DNA of 64,000 nt from Sphagnum magellanicum (taxonomy: Eukaryota > Streptophyta > Sphagnopsida > Sphagnales > Sphagnaceae), in the NCBI GenBank assembly GCA_021904315.1, contig CM038912.1:22480949-22544948 (forward strand). Direction: 5' to 3'. Position numbers and translations under genes: made by a program. The notes below the pieces were generated by a model. It ran no database searches and was not told where the DNA came from. It was given only the letters and a program-made list of their open reading frames with translations. Of this stretch, positions 35,991 through 47,612 are shown in pieces; within the stretch, counting starts at the first letter, position 1, and the number at the start of each line of letters is the position of its first letter.

Positions 35991-38094
35991 TACATTTACA
36001 TTATTTTGGGAAATCATCATTAATTGTATTTAATGCATTATTTATCCATAATTTGTAATTGTGTTTTGGTGCTCATGAAATTGGACTCTTATGAATTTGG
36101 AATCATTTCACTATGTTATTAGAATCCTTTGTCATACACAAAACACTTGTTGACAAGGTCTAAAAGTTGAACATGCTTTTTGTTACTCAAACCTTCACCA
36201 AATGTTCTCAAATTTATTATGGGATTTAATATACTTCACAAGAAGGGCCACATGTGTTTATATTTCTAAATGCACATGTATTGAATCCTTTTAATGGATG
36301 TTGTTGATTTTGATTTTGAACGTCCTTAATGGTAAAAAAAGTTCAAAATTTGTCACCATGGTTAATTTTTTAAATACATTAGATTATAATCTAGGTCTTC
36401 ATGAAAAAATATATAATTTTTATTATAATATGAGTCATGTGTGGTCTCAATAGCAGTCTTAGAAATTACATTTAAAATATAGTTTTGATATTTAATAAAT
36501 CAATACATGTAAGACACGTGTAAAATATAGTCCTTAGTAAGGACACTGACCTTGGTCACCATGGTTCCTTTTATTGTGTTTTTACCCAAAACCATATGTC
36601 TTTGAGAAAAATACATCACAATTTCTTTTCAAATTAACTTCAAAGAAGTTATTTGTTACATGTTGATGGATTATAATAGTTTTTGTCAACATTTTCTTGG
36701 TTTTTTCTTGTTTTTCTTTTTTTTTAAAATGATTTTTCAATGATTATCAACACATATTCATCTCCACGTTGATAGTTTATGTTTTCCATGTCAATTTTCT
36801 CATATTCCATTATCCTTATATTTGCACCCTTTTGTATGTTTAATTTTGTTTCAACCATTTAAAAAATATTAGTTCATAAATTGTGTTGCTCAATGTTGTA
36901 TTTGCTTCTACTTATGTTTATATCTATTACCTTCAACATTTAGTGTCACAACTTTAACTTTGGATTTACAAAATTGGAGCAAGATAAAAAAAACATGTTG
37001 AAAATGAGGCCAAGACATGGCATGGTTCAAGGACATTCCTCAAATGTGTAAGAAGAAATCTCAAGTCCCAAAGACTTTTGGGACATGGTTTGGGGGACCA
37101 AATTATATTTTAAATCAAATAATTTTTAAAATTTAGCAAAATTTTCAATGCAACCTATAATGTGATGCCTTAACATTGCCAAAAATAAACTTACTAAAAA
37201 TTAAGGTCATTTAAAATTTCAATGGTGTGGAAAAAATCAACTATTGATCACTCATACATCATTTCGAGGTTCAAATGATGTTATATGGAATTGGAAATCA
37301 TTTTTAATTAGATCTATTTTTAGGAAATTACGAGATCCCAAAATTTGGACACTAAGAATGTAAGATCGTGGAACCAACATCCTAATTGCCATGATGAAGA
37401 AAGTGATGTTGGGTAAAACCAAATGAAAATGATGAAATAACATTTTTGAAAATAAATTTCCTTGACAAAATTAGAACTAGAAATGGAAGGTTGGAAGGTA
37501 ACTACCTTTTAGTCTTTGGACAATACCTTTGTTGTAGAAAACAAATCACAAACTTGTTGCCTTCATCTTTTGTAGTTGTTGCTTTCCTTTAGCTACCTTC
37601 TTATTGCAACTATTTTGTTGTAGTTACCATCTAGTGATTAATTTCTAACAAACATTTTTGGAAATGAAAGATGAAGAGAAAACTTAACTAAACTAAGAGT
37701 TACTTAATCTACATCAAATTAATATTAAATATTTTATTTTGTAACGAAGAAATCAAAGCAAAATACCAAAAAAAAATGTCATTTGACTTTCAATTAAAAT
37801 TCATTATATTTCTTCTTCATACAAGTACAATCTTCTTCTCTCACTTCATGCACCAATCTTCCTAGAATCACACATTAAATGATGGATTGAAAAGGAATGA
37901 AATAATGAAGGAATGAGCCCAAGGAATAATAAGGAATCAAAAGCCCTCACCACACATGAGTTTGTCTTATCCTTTTAAATTTCTTCACCTTATTCTAATC
38001 TCCTTCACATATCCTAATTAGTGAAATATCTATAAACCTTAATAAATTACTAAACCTACCTTTTAACATTCCAAGTTCTTTGCATTGGGAAGAA
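35991..38094. other. AT-rich desert
   Basis: No gene or clear repeat. Short frames (for example 37252-37443 on the minus strand) lack any family resemblance. Confidence 0.5.
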
Positions 38095-38270
38095 TGTAAT
38101 TTGTGCCATTGGCCCAAGTGTGAATCGGTTACACAACTAAATTTTCCTTCCAAAACCATTTTTGTAATATAATTGAATTTTCAATGACAAAAACTCAATA
38201 TCACACCTCAGGTCTAATTTTTTTCAAATCAACTTCACTATTAAATCCTACTGAATAAGGGTTTAAGATA
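38095..38270 (+). repeat. Dispersed repeat A, truncated copy 1
   Basis: Shares GTGCCATTGGCCCAAGTGTG, ACAACTAAATTTTCCTTCC, ACTCAATA and TTAAATCCTA blocks with 43395-43870 and 51410-51850, same orientation. The homology fades after the TTAAATCCTACT block, so this copy is shorter than the other two. Confidence 0.8.
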
Positions 38271-38617
38271 GATTCATATACTTAATTGAATAAACTTTCA
38301 ATGTGCTTTGTATTTTAATAATTCATCTTTTTCACCTTTCAAAAAGAGTGACCACATTGGTTAGGTGACATTTCCTATCAACTTGGAAAATAAAAGTTTG
38401 TCCACCAATCACACAGTTTCCTGAATCTATTCAAACATAGCCCGATCACAAATGCTAGGTGCCCATCCATAATCACAATCCCAAAAACTACGCTTTGCAT
38501 CTATAACTATTTGAATCAATCTGGAGGAAAAAACTTTGCAACCATAATATAATTTCAAGGCTATATGAGATGCAATATTTTAAACATCACAACTATATAC
38601 AAAATCTACGATGTTAA

Positions 38618-39324
38618 GAGCATCTCCAGCAGTGCTCAGTATGTGACCCTGAATACAAATATTTCTCACATTCCCCTTTTAGTTACCCTAGTACCTTGGC
38701 CAATTCGACACTAATTATATTATTTTCAGAAATGTTGAAAATTTCCAAAAATTATTTCTTTCCAAATCAAAAAAAGTTGTGAAGGATAATAATGAATATT
38801 TAGGAATATTCCATTCGTTGAAATGAGTTTTTCAAATTTTAATTAATTAATCATTTGACGGACACATGTTGAAATGGCCAAGGTACTACAGTACTTCCTT
38901 TTTTCCAACTCCACTCATGAAAGTGAAACTGCAAGTGCAAATAGGTGGGAGACTACTAATAACAACCCACATGGACCAATCAAACTATCTTCCCAATCAG
39001 AAACAAGGAGCATTCAGGTCTCCCACATCAGTCTTCCAGTGAATAGGTGGGAGACTACTAATAACAACCCACATAGACCAATCAAACTATCTTCCCAGTC
39101 AGAAACAAGGAGCATTCAGGTCTCCCACATCAGTCTACCAGTGAATAGGTGGGAGACTACTAATAACAACCCACATGGACCAATCAAACTATCTTCCCAA
39201 TCAGAAACAAGGAGCATTCAGGTCTCCCACATCAGTCTTCCAGTGAATCCACTGGATTTGAGTGCTGTACCTCATCAAGGATTTCTAGTGCAAAGTCACA
39301 TACTCAGCATGAGCAGAGATGCTC
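38618..39324. mobile_element. Non-autonomous TIR element (PIF/Harbinger-like MITE), 707 bp
   Basis: The left end begins GAGCATCTCCAGCAGTGCTC. The right end, read on the other strand, begins GAGCATCTCTGCTCATGCTG. The two 30-base ends match at 23 positions, including the first nine and AGTATGTGAC. Both sides are flanked by TAA (38615-38617 and 39325-39327), a 3-bp target duplication of the TWA type used by PIF/Harbinger elements. A nested inverted pair, TAGTACCTTGGCCA (about 38689) and TGGCCAAGGTACTA (about 38875), lies inside. No transposase is encoded; the open frame 38874-39347 is produced by the internal tandem repeats. Confidence 0.82.
38940..39245 (+). repeat. Three 102-bp tandem repeats inside the TIR element
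   Basis: Copies start at 38940, 39042 and 39144 with AATAGGTGGGAGACTACTAA. They differ by only a few substitutions, so the expansion is recent. The unit length is a multiple of three, so one frame stays open and repeats a 34-residue unit. Each unit holds two CCAATCA words. Confidence 0.97.
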
Positions 39325-39329
39325 TAAGG

Positions 39330-40159
39330 ACTTGCTTGGCTGCATGATCAGCTCCATACAATTTAGTTTCAAATTGCATTCAGTGTTGCATTCTCATGAG
39401 CTTTGGTTTATAGAGTTTTGGGGCAATGATGCAGTCAGGAGTGGATTGTGGATTTTGAGGACAAAAAGTGGTGGACAAAAAATGCAGCAAAAACCAAGCG
39501 GTTTTCTTCAAGAGGCTTGCCTGTCAAGGATTTGTATCTATCTACCTTTCATCAGCATCATCTAAGAGCCCATGAGCTCTAACTTCAACATTAGATTTTA
39601 CAAAGGAAGATCTTTCACTGAGAGCAAACATTGGCTGAAAATTCTTCACAAATCATCATCTCCTAGAAGCAGGCTGGCAGATGCTGATCTCTACCGAATC
39701 TACCAAAGTTGGAACTTATACAGGACCGATGCCTCACTTGCCATTCTTCCTGTAGAAATGATTTGGATCATGACAGTTTTGTACTCTGCTCTGAAGGTTG
39801 CATGTACTGAACATTGTAAACAAGTGCTATGGTGGTACGACTACGTTGGTACACTGCAGATAAGACTATTCAAGAACTAGGAAGATGTGCTTGTTGCTGT
39901 GTGTCCCACTTGTTTGGTCAAAAGGTAGATTTAAGAATGGGGCAAAAGATTGTACCAGCTTTCATGAATGGGCAAAAGATACCAGCTTTCAAGAATGGCT
40001 TCTGCATGCAATTTTTCTAGGGCAATGTACTTCTGTGATCTTTTCCTCTTCACAGAACAGATCAAGTGGCAGCAGGATCCTGAAGGAGGCAAGAAATTAG
40101 GTCAATTGTTACATCATTTTAAGCAAAGTCATTACATCTGCTGCTGCTTGAGTTGTCTG
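39330..40159 (-). other. Downstream (3' UTR) region of the WOX gene
   Basis: Lies between the right end of the TIR element and the WOX stop codon. Composition is less AT-rich than the desert, as expected for transcribed DNA. The plus-strand frames here (39332-39565, 39572-39880, 39829-40020) have no family match. A small duplication (GGCAAAAGAT-ACCAGCTTTCA, about 39939-39991) is present. Confidence 0.4.
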
Positions 40160-42253
40160 TCATTCAACACATTGTTGGTGGACAATGCTGCCACCTGTTG
40201 CACTCCTCCTTGAAGCCTGTCCCTTCCAAGTGCAGATCAACCCATCGTAACATTTAGCCTTTTCTGTCACTATGTCAGCAAAAACAGAAATTGCAAATTT
40301 GGGCACTTCCCCTTTGTGTTTGCTGTTCAAGCCCTTGATGTACCCAAATGGAGAATCTTAGATAGAAAAAGGACAGCACCCATGGGCACTTAGGTTTTTC
40401 TATTTCTCACCTTGTAAGTTATCAAGCTGAAAAGATGGTGTCCTGGTGAAAGCCCCTAAATCACGTTGGATGTCAGCTTCTGGCTGCTCCAAAAGCACAG
40501 CAGTTGCAGCTCCTGGCTGGCAAACATTTCCATTCCATGGATCAAGCCCTGTCTGAGCTCTGCCATCAGAACTCCTCCCAGCATCAGGGTGGTCCCCAAT
40601 ACCTCCAGAGTCACCCCCCTGTCTTGGGTCTGGCTCTGATCTGAACTGCTTAACCTGTGAAGACTCTGCATCTGTGTCCACTTCCGATCCATCATCTTTT
40701 GGTAGCAACTGCAATTATTGCAGCACATCAGTAATCAACCCCTACAATGTGCATAGCACTTCTCTACAGATGTGGTGAAAAATCAGTTGCACTTTATTGG
40801 CAGACACAAAGCAAAATTCTACTTCTACCCAAATGCTTGAAAGTTGTAAAAACTTTCTCAAAGAAGGTGGGTGGTGGATTCCTTGCAGCACCTGTTGCTT
40901 TCTCTTAGCACGAGCCTTGCGGTTTTGGAACCAGTTGTATATGTTGGTTTCACCAACATGGCCATGCTGCATTAGCTCTGTGGTGATCTCTTTGATACGC
41001 TGTTTGCTTGGGGTTGCATTTCCCTGCTCAAATAACCTCTCAAGGATCTGGAGCTGGTTTTGGCTCGGTGTCCACCGCTGCCGCACTGTGGCCCGATGCA
41101 TGGGTGTCATAGTTACTTGGTCCATGACAGAAGATGGCTGCACCCCTGTTGCCATAATGCCTGTCCCATTGACAGTGTAGTTAAGGTTGCACCAATTCTG
41201 CCATCAGAGTAGACCTTAAAAAGAGAGAGAATCCCACCATAAAATCTAACTGCTTGCACTGAACTCCAGTTCTGACAAAAGTCCTATCCTGAAAAAAAAT
41301 CACACAAAAATCTCAACAATTTCAGTCACAAGATGTGCATGTGAAAAAAGGAGGGCCCTTGTTCAGATGGTACTGACCAGGGGCAGAAATTTCCTTAGAA
41401 AGACTAGCTTTGTGCATTTCCACCAGCTGCTGGCAGATGGTTGCGTACACCGAGATTTGCCTTCGCAATGCCTCAAGCTGCTCCTCTGTCATCACCACCT
41501 GCTATACAAAAAATCAGCTAATGTGATTATTATGTGCACTCTTGGTCCATCCGACCATCCATCATCATTTGAAAAAAACCAAACAAAAGATGCATGAGTT
41601 TCTTCACCAAAGATGCATGCATTAGTGTCTTCAACATGTAACATGAATCTTGAGTTCAATTGACAAAAACCCACTGAGTTGTTCTGCAAGCTTCACTGGA
41701 TGATGACATTATTCAAGAACTCAGGTTCAGAAGGTTTTTAGAGAGTTGTTCTGCAGCAAAAAAGCTTCAATGTATGTATGACATTATTGAAGAAGAAGCT
41801 TCAGAAATAGGAGCCCATATAAGTACTGTTCACAAAGCTCTCTAGATCTGTGACAGATTTTTTTTTGCTTGCAAGGCTTTCATAATTTAGGTCTATTGTT
41901 ATTTCTTTTGTGTGTGTGTGTGTGCTGATCAGAAACTTTTTTGCTGATGGGGAGATTTGTTTTACAGTCAAGAACCACAAAGAAGCTTCTGGGAAAAAAA
42001 TGGGTTGCAAACTGATGATCAGAAATGATGTTCTGCAAGGAGATGTGGGTTTTGTAGTTGGAGGGAGGAAAAAGGGGATGGGGGACTTGTTTACCTGTCC
42101 AGATCTCCTTGTGCACAGTTGTTGTTGAGAGAAACTGGTTGGATCCAAAGCTTCTCCCAAACTACTGGTGTTGTCCCCCATAGTTTCTCCTACCAAAGGA
42201 GCAGATGGAAGGAGCTGCTGCTGCTGCTGCAGTCCTAACCCCACCGAACCCAT
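40160..42253 (-). CDS. WOX13-like: WOX13-clade WUSCHEL-related homeobox transcription factor, five exons
   Basis: Exons on the minus strand are 42095-42253, 41378-41498, 40892-41160, 40411-40708 and 40160-40356. The 1,044 joined bases read ATG to TGA (347 residues). Residues 54-90 hold the conserved upstream block [19 protein letters not shown] then [10 protein letters not shown], diagnostic of the WOX13 (ancient) clade. The homeodomain covers about residues 118-183, from [20 protein letters not shown] to [18 protein letters not shown]. Helix 3 has NRKARAKRK where the family often has NRRARSKRK. An acidic EVDTDAE block follows. No WUS box is seen, as expected for this clade. WOX13 relatives act in the nucleus and, in mosses, in regeneration and cell growth. 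The exon 3 acceptor (GGACAG-GC) was chosen because it alone keeps the frame. Exon 2 could start three bases earlier (adding one Gln). Exon 5 rests on phase and open frame only. Confidence 0.88.
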
Positions 42254-43075
42254 CTTCCCAACAAATTCTTCACATATGCAATCTTTGCAAAAACCTTCAA
42301 CCCCCTAAAAAAAGAAGGAAAAAAAAACCTCAAACTTTATCACAGCATTCTCTTCCCCCCTGTGTCTCTTCTCTCTATCAACGACCCATTTCCCCAAAAT
42401 CCATTTTCTCTCTCATCTGCTACTCCTGCAAAAAATTGCCTTTCTCAACCTGATGAAACAAGGTGCTTGAATGAACGCAAACACCATCTCTTGCTCTCTG
42501 AGTGTGTGTGTGTGTCTGTGCAGACGCCTCTGTCTCTGTCTCAATCTTTTTCTGTCTCTTTCTCAAAATCTCTCCCTCTTTCGGCAAAAAATTGGCAGTG
42601 GGCTGATTGTAGGAGAGGCTAAAAGCGGCGACATTTTACGACGGATTGGGCTAGCGAAACTTAGAGCTCCAATGGGGAAGAAGGGAAAGGTCTGCTCTTT
42701 ATGAAATGGGAACCAGCAGCTTCTTCTGATGAGAGATTCCAAGACAAAAAAACTCAATCCTGGGGGAAGATTTTCTTTTTTGTCCCCCAACCCCAGCCCC
42801 CCAAAAAACAGACTAGACTAGCCAGCCTACAATGAAGAATCTGCCATGATCTCTCTCTATCTGCCAAGGTTTATAGCAAGTAGGAACACACCCATGTTCT
42901 CTCTCAGAATCTCACTCAATCAACAAGACCCACGGCCCATGTTCTCCTCTCTTTTCTCTCCAACATCCCCATGTTTTCTCGAACACCCATGTTCTCTCTC
43001 TCTCTCTCTCTCTGCTGCTGCAGAAAATGTGGTCTCTGACAGTCAGAAGGGGTTTCAGGTGGGGTTGCTTCCTGT
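42254..43075 (-). promoter_or_regulatory. Leader and promoter region of the WOX gene
   Basis: Long pyrimidine-rich plus-strand runs (TCTCTCTCTG near 42997-43012, and CTGTCTCTG-type words at 42520-42580) would be GA-rich in the WOX leader. The plus-strand frames in this span are low-complexity by-products. The exact transcription start cannot be seen. Confidence 0.4.
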
Positions 43076-43078
43076 CTG

Positions 43079-43365
43079 TTCCCAATGTGTTCCCATCAAG
43101 CTCTCAAAGTGTTCCCAGTATGTTCCCCAAGTTCTCAATTGTGTTCTGATCAAGTTCTCAAGGTGGTCCCAGAAAGTTCCCCAAATTCTCAATTGTGTTC
43201 TGATCAAATTCTCAAGGTGTTCCCAGCAAGTTCTCAAAGTGTTCCCAGTATGTTCCCAGCAAGTTCTCAAAGTGTTCCCAGCAGGTTCTCCAAATTCTCA
43301 ATTGTGTTCTGATCAAGTTCCCAAAGTGTTCCCATCATGTTCCCCAAGTTCCCAATGTGTTCCTT
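43079..43365. repeat. GTTCCCA/GTTCTCAA minisatellite with 54-bp higher-order period
   Basis: Basic units of about 20 bp (AAGTTCTCAAAGTGTTCCCA and variants) recur across 290 bp. The longer phrase TTCTCAATTGTGTTCTGATC starts at about 43132, 43186 and 43295, giving a 54-bp higher order with one double spacing. It lies about 0.8 kb upstream of the WOX start. Confidence 0.92.
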
Positions 43366-43394
43366 ATGACATTTCCAATAGCAACTTTTATCCC

Positions 43395-43870
43395 TTACAA
43401 GTGTAGCCAGTGCCCTGTTGGCCCGAGTGTGAACACATCGAGGGCACAACTAAATTTTTCCTTCCAAACCCAATTTTTGAAATTTGGGTTTGGAACAAAA
43501 TCCACTCAAAATTCAATATCTTCCACACCTTAGCTCTGAAAATTGTGAAATGAACTCCATTAAATCCCACTCATCGAGGGCTTTCCAACAAAACCAAGAA
43601 CAACAATACCCCACCCCCCACCCCCCAAATTCCAATACAGTTTTCAGTTTCCATTTCATTTAGTTTTTAGTGAAAAAATGGTTCAATAATCAATAATAGC
43701 TTCCATTCCACCCCGTACAGTCGGTGCACCCCTCCTACTCATCAAGAGCTTTCCAAAGATATGAAGAGTGTGCGGCATGAAGAAGCAGGCGTGGTTTGGA
43801 AGATCTCAACCTGACAAAACGAAGGAAACAAACTACCTTGCTTCATAGATAGATTATTTGCCCACGGTTC
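43395..43870 (+). repeat. Dispersed repeat A, copy 2
   Basis: Homologous to 51410-51850 for about 450 bp in the same direction. Shared blocks in order are TTGGCCC-A-TGT, ACTCAAAATTCAATA, CCACACCTTAG, ATTAAATCC-A-TCA, ACTTTCCAA-type, ACTCAT-AA-A-CTTTCCAAAG and GAAACAAA. No terminal repeats were identified. A C-rich run (CCCCACCCCCCACCCCCC) at about 43610-43627 is specific to this copy. Confidence 0.8.
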
Positions 43871-46852
43871 AACTTTTCATAGTTTATAAAGAATTGTCAG
43901 TCAGTCTAGTCTTTCAAATATATCCAATCAAGGAACCATCGGTTCTTATTTGAGAGGGGAATCAAGATTTGATTTTATGAAAGTATAAGGAAATAGAGAA
44001 TCCCCAAGTAAAACAAGTCTAAAACTCACACCAAAGCTCCTTTGAGGACCCACTTAATTGAAAAAGGTGGTTTTGTCCATCCGGTGTTGGGTGGGTATTG
44101 CTTTTCCTTAAAAAATTGCTGATGTTGGTTCTTCAAAAAAAACATTATTTCAAATAAACATTAACTTTTAAAACATTGGAAATACTCTTGAAAGATATAA
44201 GCAAAAATCTATATTCTTTTTATATAACTTCATCTTGACTAAATGATTTTTCAAATTCTTGTAACTCCTCTTCTAAGTTGGAATTTGTCTCAAGCAATAC
44301 ATTAGATTAAAACAACTTAAAACTAATCCTATAATTCATTAGGTCACTTTTACCCACAAAGATAAATTTAGAGATCTTTGATTGGAGATGGCTTTTCCTT
44401 ACATTTGTAAAAACACTAGCAATTTTATTTTTTATCTATTTCAATCTTTGGATCAACAATTACAAAAATTCAATGAAAAAGTAGAAGCATATTTAATAAC
44501 ATTGGCAAGTAGTGAGAACAAGCAATTACAATGAACAAGGTAAAAAAACTAGTGGTATGACATATCAACAACGAGCAAAGCACAAAGAAACAACAACAAA
44601 ATATGAAAGCAAATGGATCAACTAGTTGTCAATCAAATGCACAAAGCAATCTCATGAAAAAAAACACATGGAAACTCAAAAAATGGCAAAGAACAAGAGA
44701 TATTGTGTTAGCATGACAATGGTTGCTTTTAACAAAGCACATGCTTGCTTCCCACTTGCAATAATTTTAAAGATTAACCTTAAGTTCAAAATTCAAAACC
44801 ATAACCTTAATTAACTTACAATTAACCCTATTTAATCTAAAGTTAAATCTTTTTCCACTTAATTCTTAACTAACATGAGAATTAAAATTAAATATTCAAA
44901 TATTAAAAAAACAAGGTTTGGGGTATCAAACTTTGTTGAAATAGGATATTTTAATTAAATCATTAAATAAAGTCTCAAAAAATAAGTATTTAAAGTGGGG
45001 TCATGATCTTAAATATAAAATCTAAAACATAAGTAACAACCATTTGAAGAATCAAGATTCAAACTCCCAAAATGACTCCTTACCACAAAAATGTTTAATA
45101 AAGTGATCAAATTAGCTTGAATTTGGGAGCTTCTTATGTTGTTGGATAGCTATTTTCAAAGGTTACAACTTTTCTTGTGAAAATTTATAAGCTTGACCAA
45201 AAAAAAAAGAAGCTTTTAAATCAAAGTTGAAACAAAAAAATTATGAACCCCCAAATGGTTGAGCATAGTAAGTTGGTAGTTTTGGGACTTTTGTTTGGAA
45301 GTCTTCATGAAAAATGTTGTAACCCACACAAGAAATTGCAAAGTATAATGTTGAGAGAAAACTAATAATGAATCTTCTTAAATTTGTGATGCACTCTAGA
45401 TTTGTCAAGTGGTATCAAAAACAAGAAATCTTGTTTGTGCACCATTTTTATTTCAAACTACATTAATTATTTTCTCTTCTTAATGTGTGTTATTTAACAC
45501 AATTGTGAATTTGATTTAGGAATTTATCCTAGTCTCACCTTGAAGCTCCTACACATTCTTTCATTGTGGGAGTTAGGAAACACCCCTTAAGCTTATGTTC
45601 AATTACAAAATCAAGAATTAATCAAGGGTTTTTTTATTATGACTGTCACTTGACAAATCTAGGAGTGTGTCACTTTGCCCATTATCATTTCACATGTTTA
45701 TATTGCTTTAAATGCATATTACGCACAATATTATCTAGTATTCAACATGACTACCTAGTCCATCTCTTCAAGGTAATCCCACATGAATATCCAAGGGAAT
45801 GACATGACCACCAATTTAAGCAAATCTAGATGTCTACAACCACACATACAACTTGATGAGAATTTCATATACATATACCATCCCTTCTTGTATTACATAC
45901 AAAATCACAAATTTCGTAAAGGCCTTATACAAAATACACACACACACACCATTCCCTTACTTACATTCCCCAAATCATCCATGAATTCTCCTGACAATAC
46001 CCCCACTATACAAATAGTTCAACAACTTAACCCTTGATTTTTTAAAAAACTATCCAATTACTTTTGAACCTACCTAACAATCTCAAGAGCATAAATAACA
46101 TTAAGTACTTTGTTTTTGAAATGCCCAATACATGGGCAATTGTTGGAAATAATATAGAGCTTACCCTTTTCCCATCCTTGAACTACAAATTTTGTGGAGA
46201 CTTGAATACACCTTTATGCTCTTATAGTTAGCGTCCAATGATCCATTGTTCATACATAGATTGACATATCAAAACCCTAAGGCACATTCAAAAACTCCTC
46301 AACACCCATCACTAGCATTGCAAAATTTGCAATATATGAAAATGTTTTGTTACTAATTCTACTTTAGGTAATTTTCTAACAACACCCACTACGTCCCTTT
46401 GACTACTTTCATGTTTTTGTTCCCACCCGAAAGGTTTTTTGTTGCATTAAATTACAACTACAATGTCCTACTACAAATTGCCTTATCACACATTCCCCCT
46501 TTATTATTATTAGCCCCATTCCTTCATTTCACATCCAATTCATCAAATTCACATATTTTCATGACCAATTCTCGAAAGTTGCTATGACTTGAAAACTTTT
46601 TTTAAATTATGATATTCTTTTGAACACCATCTTACTCCCTCATATTGATGATTATTTTACCCACTCTCGTTCCCTAATTGTTGATCAAAGAGGAGCAATA
46701 TGCTTGCACATCAATGCTCTCCTCTTTACAAACAAGACTTTGCACCACACCTTCTTCCCACATCAAACACCGATCCCTTTTGCCGAGGGAAAACATTCTG
46801 CTTATAAAAATGTGACCTCCAAATACACTAGAAATGTTTGTGGCGGTGATTT
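43871..46852. other. AT-rich desert
   Basis: No recognisable gene. Frames 45566-45802, 45783-46037 and 46620-46856 on the plus strand are overlapping or adjacent, but match no family. An (AC) microsatellite sits at about 45940-45950. Confidence 0.45.
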
Positions 46853-47230
46853 ATGAAAGAAAGAAGGCACGGAGGCAGGGCCGACAAGCATGCCCACCTT
46901 GCCCCCTCTCACTCCGAACAAAAATTGCAGGCACCTGAAATAAGAACTTCAGTCTTGTCTGTGTGGGGGGGGTGGGGGACTTCACTTGTCATCAAATTAT
47001 TGCTTTTCTCAGGTTCTATATTCTCTGCAAAAAAAACTTTAGGGGGGTGTGCGTTGGGGGGGGGGGGCGGGGGGGGGGGGGACTGGAATTTATTCTTTTC
47101 ATGCTCCCAAGAAGAAAGGAAATTTTTTTTTAAAAGGAGGTCGGTGGGAGGGGTAGGCGCCGGATGCATGTCCGCTGCTCACTTCCCTTCTGTTTATACT
47201 CTTTTCCCGAACTCGGGTAAATAATCATAT
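46853..47230 (+). other. G-rich island with poly(G) runs
   Basis: Against an AT-rich background this stretch carries G8 (46965-46972), G6 (47042-47047), G12 (47056-47067) and G13 (47069-47081) on the plus strand. The runs could form G-quadruplex structures. An open frame covers 46853-47224, with Gly runs encoded by the poly(G) and no family match. I do not regard it as a real protein. Homopolymer length here is also prone to sequencing error. Confidence 0.6.
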
Positions 47231-47400
47231 GGTACCTATGACTCATGTTCGACAAATCTCAATATCCCGAGTAAAAAAATGATATTGTATCTATGCCTCA
47301 TGTTCAGCAAATCTTGTCAAAATAATTAATTCTACCTTGTCACTAGTAAGTTTCAAAATTATCTTGGACCTGTTTGTAGAGTGTAAACATGTTCCTGTAA

Positions 47401-47612
47401 GAGCATCTCCACCGGTGCTCAGTATGTCACTCTGGATAATAAAATTAAATGTCTACGACTAGCCCTTTTTTTTTTTTTTTTTGGCAACCTCACCAAAAAA
47501 ACTGTAACTAGAACTGCGTATACGTGGGAACTACTAACAGCAAACCACCTGGACCAATCATTATGATCGACCAATCAGAAAATACTGAGCCGCAGTCAGG
47601 TCCAATTTATTA
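47401..47612. mobile_element. Second, truncated member of the TIR element family
   Basis: Begins GAGCATCTCCACCGGTGCTC directly after TAA, exactly as in the intact element at 38618. Internal homology continues through an AGTATGT block, then GTGGGA-ACTACTAA, a GGACCAATCA-type block, CCAATCAGAAA and CAGTCAGGTC. Only one copy of the internal 102-bp unit is present. I could not find a right TIR, so the 3' end is lost or too diverged. Confidence 0.7.

Noticed and set aside
38874-39347. 157-codon plus-strand frame with three 34-residue repeats
   Set aside because: It lies wholly within the TIR element up to its right end and is kept open only because the tandem unit is a multiple of three. No family resemblance.
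46853-47224. 123-codon frame through the poly(G) region
   Set aside because: Its glycine runs come from homopolymers and there is no domain. An opposite-strand proline frame exists for the same trivial reason.
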